Below are positions 11,075-19,839 of a stretch of DNA of 64,000 bases, in pieces (position 1 is the stretch's first letter; every line of letters begins with the position of its first letter). The DNA is from Asanoa siamensis (GTDB taxonomy: Bacteria > Actinomycetota > Actinomycetes > Mycobacteriales > Micromonosporaceae). The notes under the pieces are model-generated. The model saw only the letters and a program-made list of their open reading frames with translations. It did not search any database and had not been told where the DNA came from. Position numbers and translations under genes: made by a program. The stretch lies in NCBI RefSeq assembly GCF_016862555.1, contig NZ_BONE01000029.1, positions 1-64,000 on the forward strand, given 5' to 3'.

Positions 11075-11632
11075 CTACTTCCACGCCCGCTCCGCCAGGT
11101 CGCCGAGGCGCCGTAGGGCGTTGGCCCGCGAGCCCAGGGCACACAGGCTGCCGAGGATCACGTCCTTGTCCCGATCGGACGGTCGCAGGTCGCCGAGGAT
11201 CCGCTTGGCGCCGTCGGCACCGAAGCCGCGGGTCCAGCCGTTGTTGTCGAAGAAGTGGATGCGCGCGATGGCCTCCCGCAGCGCCGCGCTGCGGGTGTCC
11301 GCGGTGACCTCGCCGGTCGTCAGGTCGAGGGCCCGCGTCTCCATCGCCCAGCCGATCAGTGGAGTCCCGCCCGACTCCACCGCGGCGAACGCACCGAAGC
11401 GCGCCGCCTGGATCGCTGTGCAGACGTCGTGGTAGTCGGGTTGGACGGCGAGCACGGCGTGACCTCGCCCGGGGTGGCCCTCCACGAGGCGCAGGAGGGG
11501 CTGGAGCGCGTGGGTGCGCGCCTGGTCGAGCACCCACGCTGCCGCCAGGTCGGCGGCGTCGTTTCGAGGGGTGAGGTCGTTCGGCACCCATGCGGTGCGG
11601 TAAGCAACACTCACGAATGCTGACGTAACCAC
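11075..11632 (-). CDS. Hypothetical protein, 185 residues
   Basis: I do not recognise this protein. It is soluble, with no signal peptide or membrane segment, and mixes helical stretches (NDAADLAAAWVLDQARTHAL and SAALREAIARIHFF) with a strand-rich middle (PLIGWAMETRALDLTTGEV). The start is a GTG at 11632; a second in-frame GTG at 11614 is possible, and neither has a clear Shine-Dalgarno. It stands 28 nt upstream of the Asp-box propeller gene on the same strand and could be co-transcribed with it. Confidence 0.6.
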   Translation of the reverse strand: MVTSAFVSVAYRTAWVPNDLTPRNDAADLAAAWVLDQARTHALQPLLRLVEGHPGRGHAVLAVQPDYHDVCTAIQAARFGAFAAVESGGTPLIGWAMETRALDLTTGEVTADTRSAALREAIARIHFFDNNGWTRGFGADGAKRILGDLRPSDRDKDVILGSLCALGSRANALRRLGDLAERAWK

Positions 11633-11680
11633 GAAACGCGTCGAAACTCACGAATGACTACTAGTCATCTCGGCCAATCT

Positions 11681-12469
11681 CTACTGACCGGACGGATTAC
11701 CTCGATACGGGACAACGAGCGGGCCGTCGACGCTGTCCACCACCCGCACGCGGGCGCGGTAGAAGCGCGACAGGATCTCCTCGGTCAGCACCTCGCGCGC
11801 GGTCCCCGCGGCCACCACGACGCCCTCGGCGAGCAGCACCAGGCGGTCCGCGTACCCGCCGGCGATCGACAGGTCGTGCATCGTCGCCACCACCGTCAGC
11901 CCCTGGTCGCGCCGCAGCGTGTCGACCAGTTCGAGCACCTCCTGCTGGTGCCCGATGTCCAGCGCGCTGGTCGGCTCGTCGAGCAGCAGCAGCGACGGCT
12001 CCTGGGCCAGCGCGCGGGCCAGGAACACCCGCTGCCGCTCGCCGCCGGAGAGGGTGTCCAGCTCGCGGCCGCCGAACCCGGCCAGGTCGAGACGGTCCAG
12101 CAGCGCGCGCACCGCGGCCAGGTCGGTGGCCGACTCCCGGCCGAGCAGCGAGACGAACGGCGTCCGGCCGAGCAGGACATAGTCGAAGACGGACATGCCC
12201 GGGGGTACGACCGGCGCCTGCGCGACGGTGGCCACGGTGCGCGCCCGGGCCCGCCGCCGCATCCGCTCCACCGGCGTGCCGAGCAGGGAGACGGCGCCCG
12301 CCGTGGGCAACAACCCGCCGAGCGCCCGCAGCAGCGTCGACTTCCCGGCCCCGTTGGGCCCGATCACCGCGACCCACTCGCCCGCCGCCACCGACAGGTC
12401 GATGCCGCGCAGGATCGGCGTCTTCCCGAGGGTGACGTGCAGGCCGTGCACGTCGACGGCGGCGGTCAC
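11681..12469 (-). CDS. btuD: Cobalamin ABC importer, ATPase BtuD
   Basis: A 262-residue ABC ATPase. Walker A GPNGAGKS follows AAGEWVAVI. Then come the signature LSGGERQRV, Walker B LLLLDEPTSALD and the switch MHDLSI. It belongs to the FecE/HmuV/BtuD subfamily that partners BtuC-type permeases. The GTG start overlaps the permease stop as GTGA, so translation is coupled. The B12 riboswitch at the head of the operon identifies the substrate better than the ATPase itself does. Confidence 0.85.
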   Translation of the reverse strand: MTAAVDVHGLHVTLGKTPILRGIDLSVAAGEWVAVIGPNGAGKSTLLRALGGLLPTAGAVSLLGTPVERMRRRARARTVATVAQAPVVPPGMSVFDYVLLGRTPFVSLLGRESATDLAAVRALLDRLDLAGFGGRELDTLSGGERQRVFLARALAQEPSLLLLDEPTSALDIGHQQEVLELVDTLRRDQGLTVVATMHDLSIAGGYADRLVLLAEGVVVAAGTAREVLTEEILSRFYRARVRVVDSVDGPLVVPYRGNPSGQ

Positions 12470-13506
12470 GTCAGCACCCGCTTCGCGGTGCGCAGCACGA
12501 GCACGAAGAACGGCCCACCGACGAACGCCGTGACCACGCCGATCGGGATCTCGGCGGGCGCGGCGAACGTCCGCCCCGCGAGGTCGGCCAGGGCCAGGAA
12601 CGCGCCGCCGAACAGCATCGACAGCGGCAGGATCGACCGGTAGCTGCCACCGGCGAGCATCCGCACGATGTGCGGCACCACGATGCCGACGAAGCCGATC
12701 AACCCCGAGACCGAGACCGCCGCCGCCGTGCCGAGCGAGGCCGCCGCGATCAGGATGTAGCGGGACCGCTGCGGGTGCAGGCCCAGCCCGCTCGCCTCGT
12801 CGTCACCGACGGAGAGCACGTCGAGCTCGCGGCGCAGGGCGAGCACGACGACCGAGGTCACGACGGCGTACGGCAGCAGCAGCCGCACCTCGTGCCAGCC
12901 GTTGGTGGCCAGCCGCCCGAGCAGCCACGAGTAGATGGCCCGGATGTCGTCGGCGTTGCGCTGCATGAGATAGGTCTGCCCGGCCGCGAGGAACGCGGAC
13001 ACCGCGACGCCGGCCAGGATCAGCGACGCCGGGCTGCGGTCACGGCCGGCGACGCCGAGCAGATAGGTCAGCCCGACGGCGACGAGGGCACCGGCGAAGG
13101 CCGCCAGGGGTACGCTCGGCGGCAGCGCGCCGATGTCCATGTCGGACCCGCGGAACGCCACCACCGCGGTGACCGCGAGACCGGCGCCGGCCGCCGCGCC
13201 CAGCAGATACGGGTCGGCCAGCGGGTTGCGGAACGCACCCTGGTAGCAGCCGCCCGCCAGGGCCAGCATCGCGCCGGCGAGCAGCGCCAGCACCACCCGC
13301 GGCAGCCGGAGCTGCAACAGGATCGCCGCGTCGCGCTCCGAGAGTCCACTGTGGATGTCGACGCCCGGGATCAGGTCGAGCAGCTCGGCGGCCACCCCGC
13401 CGGGCGGCAGCGAGACCGGGCCGAAGGCGAGCCCGGCGATGGCCGCGACCACCACGGCGAGCACACCGCCGAGCAGCCACGGCCACCGTACGCCGGGGAT
13501 TTTCAA
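12466..13506 (-). CDS. btuC: Cobalamin ABC importer, permease BtuC
   Basis: A 346-residue membrane protein of the FecCD/BtuC family with about ten helices. Family landmarks are LRLPRVVLALLAGAMLALAG near the N-terminus, FRNPLADPYLLGAAAGAG, and SGLIGFVGIVVPHIVRML near the C-terminus, the loop that meets the ATPase. The TTG at 13506, five bases after the btuF stop, is the most reasonable start; no good ATG or GTG lies nearby and the Shine-Dalgarno is weak, so coupling to btuF is likely. Confidence 0.82.
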   Translation of the reverse strand: MKIPGVRWPWLLGGVLAVVVAAIAGLAFGPVSLPPGGVAAELLDLIPGVDIHSGLSERDAAILLQLRLPRVVLALLAGAMLALAGGCYQGAFRNPLADPYLLGAAAGAGLAVTAVVAFRGSDMDIGALPPSVPLAAFAGALVAVGLTYLLGVAGRDRSPASLILAGVAVSAFLAAGQTYLMQRNADDIRAIYSWLLGRLATNGWHEVRLLLPYAVVTSVVVLALRRELDVLSVGDDEASGLGLHPQRSRYILIAAASLGTAAAVSVSGLIGFVGIVVPHIVRMLAGGSYRSILPLSMLFGGAFLALADLAGRTFAAPAEIPIGVVTAFVGGPFFVLVLRTAKRVLT

Positions 13507-13511
13507 GGGTT

Positions 13512-14453
13512 TCAGGCCGGCACCTTCGAGACCGCGTCGGCGACCTGGCGGAGCAGGTCGACGGTGCGCGGGCCCCAGCGCGAGCCGATGTCGTCGTTGA
13601 GCGGCACGATCTGCCCGGCCTTCACCGCGGTGATGCCGGCCCAGCCGGGACGGGCCTTGACCGTGTCGGCGCTCTGCTGGCAGCACACCGTGTCGGACAG
13701 GAAGATCAGGTCGGGGTCGGCCTTCACCAGCGCCTCGGCGGAGAGCTGCGGGTAGCCGCCGTTCTTGCCGTCGGCGTCGGCGGGGTCGGCGATGTTCTCC
13801 AGGCCGAGCTGGCCCAGCAGCGAGCCGACGAAGGTCTTGGAGGTCAGCGAGTAGAGCTCCGGGCCCAGCTCGTAGTAGTAGGTCAGCTTGGTCGCGCGCT
13901 TCGGGACGTCGGCGACGAGCTTGTCGACCTCCTCCTTCATCCGCTTGGCCAGGTCCTCCGCGGCCGGCTTGTTGCCCGTCAGCGCGCCCAGGTCGGTGAT
14001 CTGCCGGTACGTGTCGTCGATCGTCTTACCGGCCGCGGCGAGGTACACCGGGATCTTGAGCTGGGTGAGCTGGGCGACAACGTTGTTGGTGTCGTTCGAG
14101 ACGACCACGAGGTCGGGCGACTTCCCGGCGATCGCCTCGGCGTTGGGCTGGAAGCCCGACAACTCGCTCTTGGGCGCCTCGGCCGGGAAGTTGGACTGGT
14201 CGTCGACCGCCAGCACCTGCTGGCCGGCGCCGACGGCGAAGAGCATCTCGGTCGCCGTCGGCGAGAGCGAGACGATCTTGGTGGGCTTGGCGGCGACGGT
14301 GACGTCACCGATCGTGACCGGGAACTCGGCCGTCGCGCCGACGTCCTGGTTCGGGGGCGTGCCGCCGTTCTCCGTGTTGCCGCCCGACCCACAGCCGGCG
14401 AGCGCGAGGGCCGCGCCGAGGGTGAGGGTCAGCAGACGAGCCTGATATCGCAT
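13512..14453 (-). CDS. btuF: Cobalamin-binding lipoprotein BtuF
   Basis: A 313-residue substrate-binding lipoprotein with the lipobox LAGC at residues 18-21. The mature part is a helical-backbone (class III) periplasmic-binding fold: PTKIVSLSPTATEMLFAVGAG, then SPDLVVVSND and PDLIFLSDT. A CC pair near DTVCCQQS is unusual for the family. The ATG at 14453 has AGGAGG at 14459-14464, a 5-nt spacing. It is the first gene of a btuF-btuC-btuD operon preceded by a cobalamin riboswitch, which makes vitamin B12 or a corrinoid the likely substrate. Confidence 0.87.
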   Translation of the reverse strand: MRYQARLLTLTLGAALALAGCGSGGNTENGGTPPNQDVGATAEFPVTIGDVTVAAKPTKIVSLSPTATEMLFAVGAGQQVLAVDDQSNFPAEAPKSELSGFQPNAEAIAGKSPDLVVVSNDTNNVVAQLTQLKIPVYLAAAGKTIDDTYRQITDLGALTGNKPAAEDLAKRMKEEVDKLVADVPKRATKLTYYYELGPELYSLTSKTFVGSLLGQLGLENIADPADADGKNGGYPQLSAEALVKADPDLIFLSDTVCCQQSADTVKARPGWAGITAVKAGQIVPLNDDIGSRWGPRTVDLLRQVADAVSKVPA

Positions 14454-14458
14454 CGATG

Positions 14459-14495
14459 CCTCCTGTCGGTCGAGGTCTGGTGCTTCGCCGACAGG
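14459..14495 (-). promoter_or_regulatory. Hairpin enclosing the btuF Shine-Dalgarno
   Basis: Perfect 8-bp arms CCTGTCGG (plus-strand 14462-14469) and CCGACAGG (14488-14495) pair in the RNA. The 3' arm shares its last bases with the AGGAGG ribosome binding site at 14459-14464. This fits translational control by the riboswitch, without a terminator. Confidence 0.6.
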
Positions 14496-14657
14496 GGTTC
14501 CGCCCGTCCGCGAGGCGCCCTTCCTCGAGAGCGCTGGTTCGCGACCTCGGCAGGCGACCTGGCTTGTCCCCTTCCACGAAGAAAAGGGGCATCACAGTTG
14601 CGGGACAGCGCCGGGTTCACACCGGCTTCGCTGCGGTCGGTCGGGAGCACGGTAACC
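14488..14657 (-). ncRNA. Cobalamin riboswitch
   Basis: In the btuF leader, read on the minus strand, the conserved B12-box blocks are all present. They are GCCGGTGTGAACCCGGCGC, then GTCCCGCAACTGTGA, then AAGCCAGGTCGCCTGCC, with the expected variable arm between them. The element starts near GGTTACCGTG at 14657 and ends close to the hairpin that reaches the Shine-Dalgarno. Adenosylcobalamin binding would lower expression of the importer. Confidence 0.93.
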
Positions 14658-14701
14658 CAGTGGTCACCATGGTCGGGAGAGCGATTGCGCCCTCGTTAGA
14701 T

Positions 14702-14747
14702 ACGCCACCGGCGCCCCGCCGCGGATCGGACGGGACGCCGGTGGCGT
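14702..14747 (-). terminator. Hairpin terminator after the M14 peptidase
   Basis: Perfect 12-bp arms (ACGCCACCGGCG at 14702-14713 and its complement at 14736-14747) form a GC-rich stem with a 22-nt loop, 8 nt beyond the carboxypeptidase stop. There is no U-run, which is usual for actinobacterial terminators. It also separates that gene from the btuF leader. Confidence 0.65.
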
Positions 14748-14754
14748 GGGATGC

Positions 14755-16623
14755 CTAACTCCGGGTGATCCGGACGTCGTCGACGCCCGCCTCGACGAGG
14801 GACGCGGTCGACGCGTCGGCCGCCTCGATCAGGATCCGGACCGACTGCCCGGCGTACGCGGACAGGTTGGCGTTGGCCACCGCCCAGGCGCCGTTGCGGT
14901 TGGTGGCCGCGCCGGCCTGGCTGAACACGGCCGTGGTGCCGCCGTTGTGCTGCACGCTGACCCGGAAGTAGTCGGCCGACGACGAGTTCGAGCCGTGCGC
15001 GAGGTACCACGACAGGCTCAGCGTCAGCGTCCCGCCGGTGGGCAGCGTGATGGCCGACGAGCGGATGCTGGTCACGCCGCCGTCGACGTCGAAGTCGCCC
15101 GCCGCCGAGCCGGCTGACGCCCCGGTGACCAGGTCGTTCGTGCCGCTGACGGTCGTGCCGAGCTGCTTGGCACCGCTGGACGTGGTCGCCGCCGGGTCAC
15201 CGCGCACCCACTGGCCGCTGGTCGCGGTGTCGGTGCCGGACGGGTTCGCGGCCCAGCCGGTCGCCGACTCGAAGGTGTCGGAGTAGACCGTGGTGCCGCC
15301 GCCACCGCCGCAGTACTGTGCCTCCTTGCCGATCACGCGGTACGGGCAGTCCGCCTGCTCCGCGAGCATCAGCACGGCCTCGCGGTTGCGGCTGGTCTGC
15401 GCCGGGATCACCTCGTCGGGCGGGTAGAAACCGCCGCCACCGGACGAACCGGGATACATCTCGAACGTGTACGCCCAGATCTTGTGGGTCGCCCACATCC
15501 AGTCGATGCTGTCGCCGTCGGTGATGTAGAGGTCGGACGACTGCTCGGGTGTGTAGCCGTTGGTCGCCGCCATCTGCTGGCCGAGCGTGGCGAACGTGTT
15601 GTATTCGTCGGCCGTCATCCCGGGCGCGGTGTTCGCGGTCGTGTAGCCGTAGGGCCAGAGCACGAGCTGCGAGTACGTATGGAAGTCGATGTTCGCCTTG
15701 ATCTGCTGCACGCCGCTGACGACCCGGCTGTTGACGAAGTCGCGCAGGCGCGAGGTCTCGGGCGCGCTGAACGCCGACGGGCCGCGGTAGGTCTCGGAGC
15801 TGGTCGTGCCCGACGAGCCGCCGCAGCAGCCCCAGTTGTAGCTCCAGTTGCGGTTGAGGTCGGTGCCCACATTGGACGATCCGGCGTTCGGCTGCCGGTT
15901 CTTGCGCCAGCTCCGGTAGGAGCCCGTGGCGATGTCGTACTCGCTGCCGTCGGGGTTGACCGTCGGCACGATCCAGATCTCCCGGCTGTTGACGATGTTG
16001 GTGATCCGGGAGTCCGAGCCGTAGCTGTCGGTCAGCAGGTTGAGCAGGTAGATGGCCATCTCGACGGTCAGGTGCTCGCGGGCGTGCTGCTGGGCGTTGA
16101 ACAGGATCTCCGGCTCGGCCTCGTCGAGGTTGACGTTGTCGGAGATCTTGATCAGCATCAGGTCGCGGCCCTCGTACGAGCTGCCGATCGAGAGCTTGCG
16201 GGCGATCGACGGGTGGTCCGCGACGACCTGGTTGACCACGGCCGTGAGCTCCGCGTAGTCGTGGTAGTTCGAGTCGGCCGGCGGGAACGCCAGCGTGGTC
16301 GGCCCACCACTGGCCGCGGGCGGCGTCACCTTCTCCAGCGTGAAGCCCAGCCGCCCGATGGCCGCGGCCTCGCTCGCGGTGGCGGTGACGTTGAGGACCC
16401 CGTGCTCGACGTAGTCGATGGCAGCGCCGGTGCGGGCGACCGCGTTGCGGTCGGCGACGGTCTTCGGGCCGAGGACGCGGTATTCGGCCGAGGTCGCCGC
16501 GGCGCCGCCGCCGGGCGCCGGTGCGTGCGCGCCGACCGGATTGGCCGAGGCGACGAGCAGGCCCACGATCGCGGCGCTGACCAGTGCGGTAGCGACACGA
16601 CGCCGACCCAGGGAGTTGGCCAT
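14755..16623 (-). CDS. Secreted M14 zinc carboxypeptidase
   Basis: A 622-residue exoenzyme. GGAGG at 16630-16634 lies 6 nt upstream of the ATG at 16623. Residues 1-32 are a signal peptide. A propeptide-like region runs to about 115. The M14 catalytic domain follows, with zinc ligands H180 and E183 (NAQQHAREH) and H315 ([10 protein letters not shown]), and catalytic E388 (YTFEMYPGS). A CGGGGGTT linker leads to a C-terminal beta-sandwich of about 150 residues that ends GVDDVRIT, probably a substrate- or surface-binding domain. It would trim C-terminal residues from extracellular peptides. It is divergent from the C39-like protease gene, 174 nt away. Confidence 0.88.
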   Translation of the reverse strand: MANSLGRRRVATALVSAAIVGLLVASANPVGAHAPAPGGGAAATSAEYRVLGPKTVADRNAVARTGAAIDYVEHGVLNVTATASEAAAIGRLGFTLEKVTPPAASGGPTTLAFPPADSNYHDYAELTAVVNQVVADHPSIARKLSIGSSYEGRDLMLIKISDNVNLDEAEPEILFNAQQHAREHLTVEMAIYLLNLLTDSYGSDSRITNIVNSREIWIVPTVNPDGSEYDIATGSYRSWRKNRQPNAGSSNVGTDLNRNWSYNWGCCGGSSGTTSSETYRGPSAFSAPETSRLRDFVNSRVVSGVQQIKANIDFHTYSQLVLWPYGYTTANTAPGMTADEYNTFATLGQQMAATNGYTPEQSSDLYITDGDSIDWMWATHKIWAYTFEMYPGSSGGGGFYPPDEVIPAQTSRNREAVLMLAEQADCPYRVIGKEAQYCGGGGGTTVYSDTFESATGWAANPSGTDTATSGQWVRGDPAATTSSGAKQLGTTVSGTNDLVTGASAGSAAGDFDVDGGVTSIRSSAITLPTGGTLTLSLSWYLAHGSNSSSADYFRVSVQHNGGTTAVFSQAGAATNRNGAWAVANANLSAYAGQSVRILIEAADASTASLVEAGVDDVRITRS

Positions 16624-16797
16624 GCATGACCTCCGGGGGTTGGTGGAGGAACGATGGTCGAACTCCACCACCGGATTCATGGTCATATCAATATGGGTCT
16701 TTGCGCGAATCCATGCCAAGCCGATCATCCTGCCGGCAATGAACTTCAGCGGAACGAACTCTGGTGAAACTTCCTTTCAACAGCGATAGTGACAGCC

Positions 16798-18150
16798 ATG
16801 AACGCTTCAGCACGGGCGGCCGTCGCTATCTGCGGGGCGGTTGCCTTGATTGCCGGGATGGCGGCGCCGGCCGGTGCCGCCGTTACCCCGACGCCCGTCC
16901 ATGACGAGCAGATCACGTATCAGGGCTGGTCGACCTATCGCGACTGGCGCACCGGCACCCACCAGGGCACCCTGGCGCTGCCGGGCATTCCGGGCGTTCC
17001 CGGCCTGCAGGGTGGTGTCACCATCCTGCGTCCACAGGGGACGACCGACTACGCGGACCCGCACACCGGTGTCACCCGGAGCTGGAACTACGCCACCTGG
17101 ACCTCGCCGAAGCGGGAGGTCGGGTTCGACGCCAGCGAGCTGATCGCGTCGTGGAACGCGGAGACGCCGCGCGGCACCTGGATCCAGGTCGAGATGCAGG
17201 GCACCTACAACACGGGCAACCTCACCCCGTGGTACGTCATGGGGCGCTGGGCCTCCGGCGACGAGGACATCCGGCGCACGTCGGTGAACCGGCAGGGTGA
17301 CCCGTACTCGACGATCTGGACCGACACGTTCTCGATCGACGACGTGGCCAACGGCGTGATGCTGAGCGCCTACCAGCTCCGGCTGACCCTCTACCGGGCG
17401 CCGGGCCAGCTCGCCTCGCCGCGGGTCTGGGCGCTCGGCGCGATGTCGTCGTACGTGCCGGACCGGTTCGAGGTGCCGGCCAGCGCCGGGCGGATCGCCT
17501 GGGGCAAGGAGCTCGCGGTGCCCCGCTATTCACAGAACATCCACGAAGGGCACTACCCGGAGTACGACGGCGGCGGCGAGGCCTGGTGCTCGCCGACCTC
17601 GACGGAGATGGTGGTCGAGTACTGGGGCCGTAAGCCGTCGGCCGCGGACACCGCCTGGGTCGACCCCACCTACCCCGACCCGACCGTCAACCACGCGGCC
17701 CGGATGACCTACGACTACACCTACGACGGCGCCGGCAACTGGCCCTTCAACACGGCGTACGCGGCGTCGTTCGCGGGTCTGGAGGGCAAGGTCACCCGGC
17801 TGCACTCGCTGGACGAGGCCGAGCGCTTCATCGCGGCCGGCATTCCGCTCGTGACCTCGCAGTCGTTCCTGGCCAGCGAGCTGGACGGGGCCAACTACGG
17901 CACCTCCGGGCACCTGTTCGTGATCGTCGGCTTCACCAAGGACGGCGACGTCATCGTCAACGACCCGGCCAGCTCGTCGAACGACGTGGTGCGCAACGTC
18001 TACAAGCGCAGCCAGTTCGAGCAGATCTGGCTGCGCACGAAGCGGATCAACGCGTCCGGCGGCGTCTCGGGCGGCACCGGCGGCATCGCGTACCTGATCA
18101 AGCCGTGGTGGAAGCCCTGGCCGAAGGTCGCGGGCTCGACCAACTGGTAA
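16798..18150 (+). CDS. Secreted C39-like cysteine protease
   Basis: A 450-residue secreted protein. The signal peptide covers about residues 1-28. A beta-rich domain of roughly 200 residues precedes a C39_2-type papain-like domain: nucleophile C264 in GGEAWCSPTS, histidine H372 in GTSGHLFVIVGF and D389 in IVNDPA. Members of this actinobacterial family are annotated as peptidase C39-like, with substrates unknown. An in-frame GTG nine bases upstream is a possible start; no convincing Shine-Dalgarno favours either. The gene ends against the long inverted repeat at 18150. Confidence 0.78.
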   Translation: MNASARAAVAICGAVALIAGMAAPAGAAVTPTPVHDEQITYQGWSTYRDWRTGTHQGTLALPGIPGVPGLQGGVTILRPQGTTDYADPHTGVTRSWNYATWTSPKREVGFDASELIASWNAETPRGTWIQVEMQGTYNTGNLTPWYVMGRWASGDEDIRRTSVNRQGDPYSTIWTDTFSIDDVANGVMLSAYQLRLTLYRAPGQLASPRVWALGAMSSYVPDRFEVPASAGRIAWGKELAVPRYSQNIHEGHYPEYDGGGEAWCSPTSTEMVVEYWGRKPSAADTAWVDPTYPDPTVNHAARMTYDYTYDGAGNWPFNTAYAASFAGLEGKVTRLHSLDEAERFIAAGIPLVTSQSFLASELDGANYGTSGHLFVIVGFTKDGDVIVNDPASSSNDVVRNVYKRSQFEQIWLRTKRINASGGVSGGTGGIAYLIKPWWKPWPKVAGSTNW

Positions 18151-18210
18151 CGAGTAAGGAACGGTCCGTTGTTAACGCATAGCGTTAACAACGGACCGTT
18201 CCTTACTCGT
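18150..18210. terminator. 29-bp perfect inverted repeat, bidirectional terminator
   Basis: Arms at 18150-18178 and 18182-18210 are perfect complements around a 3-nt ATA loop. The element begins on the last base of the protease stop codon and contains the stop codon of the convergent DUF4229 gene. Its base composition (roughly half AT) is lower in GC than its surroundings. Function as a two-way transcription terminator is inferred from position between convergent genes. Confidence 0.75.
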
Positions 18211-18454
18211 CGTCGTCGCCGGCCAGCGCGGAGCGCAGCTTGGCCTTGTCGGCGCGGCGCTTGTCGACGCTGTCGGCGAGCTGCTGCGCCATCTGGTCGC
18301 GCCAGGTGCGCAGGAAGAACCACGAGACCGCGGCCGAGAAGGCCAGCGCCAGGATGAGCTTGAGGAACAGGCCCATCGGTACGGGCAGCAGCGCGGCGAA
18401 GACGACCACGAACAGGCCCAGCCGGGCCAGCGTGTACTTGACGGTGGGGCTCAC
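18203..18454 (-). CDS. DUF4229 small membrane protein
   Basis: An 83-residue protein with two hydrophobic helices (GLFVVVFAALLPVPMGLF and LILALAFSAAVSWFFL) and a charged cytosolic tail ending GDDDE. This matches actinobacterial DUF4229, of unknown function and often next to menaquinone genes. The GTG start overlaps the mqnE stop as GTGA, so translation is coupled. Its stop codon lies inside the inverted repeat. Confidence 0.8.
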   Translation of the reverse strand: MSPTVKYTLARLGLFVVVFAALLPVPMGLFLKLILALAFSAAVSWFFLRTWRDQMAQQLADSVDKRRADKAKLRSALAGDDDE

Positions 18455-19620
18455 GACATCACGTCCTGGGGAGTGGCGCGGCGTTCGGCCAGCGACGGGG
18501 CGGCGTCGTACTCACGCACGACGTTGTAGCGGGTGTCCCGCTCCACCGGGCGGAAGCCGGCGTCCCAGATCAGGTCGAGCAGGTCCTCGCGGTGCATGGT
18601 GTTCGGCGTGCCGTACGAGTCGGCGTCGTGGGTGATCTTGTATTCGACCACCGAGCCGTCCAGGTCGTCGACGCCGAAGTTGAGCGAGAGCTGGGCGACC
18701 GACAGGCCGTGCATCACCCAGAAGCACTTCACGTGGGGCACGTTGTCGAACAGCAGGCGGGACACCGCGAAGGTCTTGAGCGACTCCGCCGGAGAGGCCA
18801 TCGTCGTACGCGCCTGCAGCTTGTTGCGGACCTTGCCGTCCTGCGAGTCGACGAAGTCGTGCTGGTAGCGCAGCGGGATGAAGACCGCGAACCCACCGGT
18901 CTCGTCCTGCAGCTCGCGCAGCCGCAGCACGTGGTCGACGCGGTGCCGGGGCTCCTCGATGTGCCCGTACAACATGGTCGACGGGGTCTTCATGCCCTTG
19001 CTGTGTGCCAGCTTGTGGATCCGCGACCAGTCTTCCCAGTGGGTGTCGTGGTCGACGATGTGCTGCCGGATCTCCCAGTCGAAGATCTCCGCGCCGCCGC
19101 CGGTCAGCGACTCGAGGCCGGCGTCCATCAGCTCGTCGAGGATCGCCTCGGCCGGCAGCCCGCTGATCTTCTCGAACCACTGCACCTCGGTCGCCGTGAA
19201 GCACTTGAGGTTGACGTTCGGCAGCGCCGCCTTCAGCTCGCGCAGCACCTTGGGGTAGTAGCGCCACGGCAGCGTCGGGTGCAGGCCGTTGACGATGTGC
19301 AACTCGGTGAGCTGCTCGCTCTCCATCTCCTTGGCCTTGCGGACGGCCTCGTCGATGCGCATCGTGTACGCGTCCTTCTCGCCCGGCTTGCGCTGGAACG
19401 AGCAGTAGGCGCAGCTTGCCGAGCAGACGTTCGTCAGGTTGAGGTGCCGGTTGATGTTGAACATCACCCGGTCGCCGTTGAGCTCCGTGCGCTTGTGGTG
19501 AGCCAGCCGGCCGAGCCAGGCCAGATCGTCGCACTCGTAGAGGTCCACACCGTCCTGACGGGTAAGTCGGATCCCGGCGTAGACCTTTTCCTCGAGCTCG
19601 TGCTTACGTGCCTCGTCCAT
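18451..19620 (-). CDS. mqnE: Aminofutalosine synthase MqnE
   Basis: A 389-residue radical SAM enzyme that joins 3-[(1-carboxyvinyl)oxy]benzoate to the S-adenosylmethionine-derived adenosyl radical, giving 6-amino-6-deoxyfutalosine, the step after MqnA. The [4Fe-4S] ligands are C66, C70 and C73 (CSASCAYC). GGGAEIFDWEIRQHI and PLRYQHDF are characteristic of MqnE rather than MqnC. Full length. The start at 19620 has no strong Shine-Dalgarno. It is divergent from the NlpC/P60 gene with 219 nt between them. Confidence 0.92.
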   Translation of the reverse strand: MDEARKHELEEKVYAGIRLTRQDGVDLYECDDLAWLGRLAHHKRTELNGDRVMFNINRHLNLTNVCSASCAYCSFQRKPGEKDAYTMRIDEAVRKAKEMESEQLTELHIVNGLHPTLPWRYYPKVLRELKAALPNVNLKCFTATEVQWFEKISGLPAEAILDELMDAGLESLTGGGAEIFDWEIRQHIVDHDTHWEDWSRIHKLAHSKGMKTPSTMLYGHIEEPRHRVDHVLRLRELQDETGGFAVFIPLRYQHDFVDSQDGKVRNKLQARTTMASPAESLKTFAVSRLLFDNVPHVKCFWVMHGLSVAQLSLNFGVDDLDGSVVEYKITHDADSYGTPNTMHREDLLDLIWDAGFRPVERDTRYNVVREYDAAPSLAERRATPQDVMS

Positions 19621-19839
19621 GCAGGCGAGCGTACGTGTCGGCGGCTGGTGATCACCGTTGGGCCACAGCCGTTCATCCGTTCACAGCGTCTCGTTACCGC
19701 TGCTGCCATCGACAGTCGCCACAGTTTTGCGGTAGTAACGAGTGTGACGGGATACACCAGACGGGCGCTCGGCAGCCAGCCGGTGCGTAAGGTGCCGCGT
19801 GGTGTTCGGTCGTCACAAAGCGACATATCGGGGAGGATC

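Noticed and set aside
11681-14453. Iron-siderophore importer
   Set aside because: The protein families would allow it, but the upstream aptamer is a cobalamin riboswitch, which points to corrinoids.
19621-19839. c-di-AMP (ydaO-type) riboswitch before the NlpC/P60 gene
   Set aside because: This riboswitch often precedes such genes in actinobacteria, but the conserved purine-rich blocks are not visible in these 219 nt.
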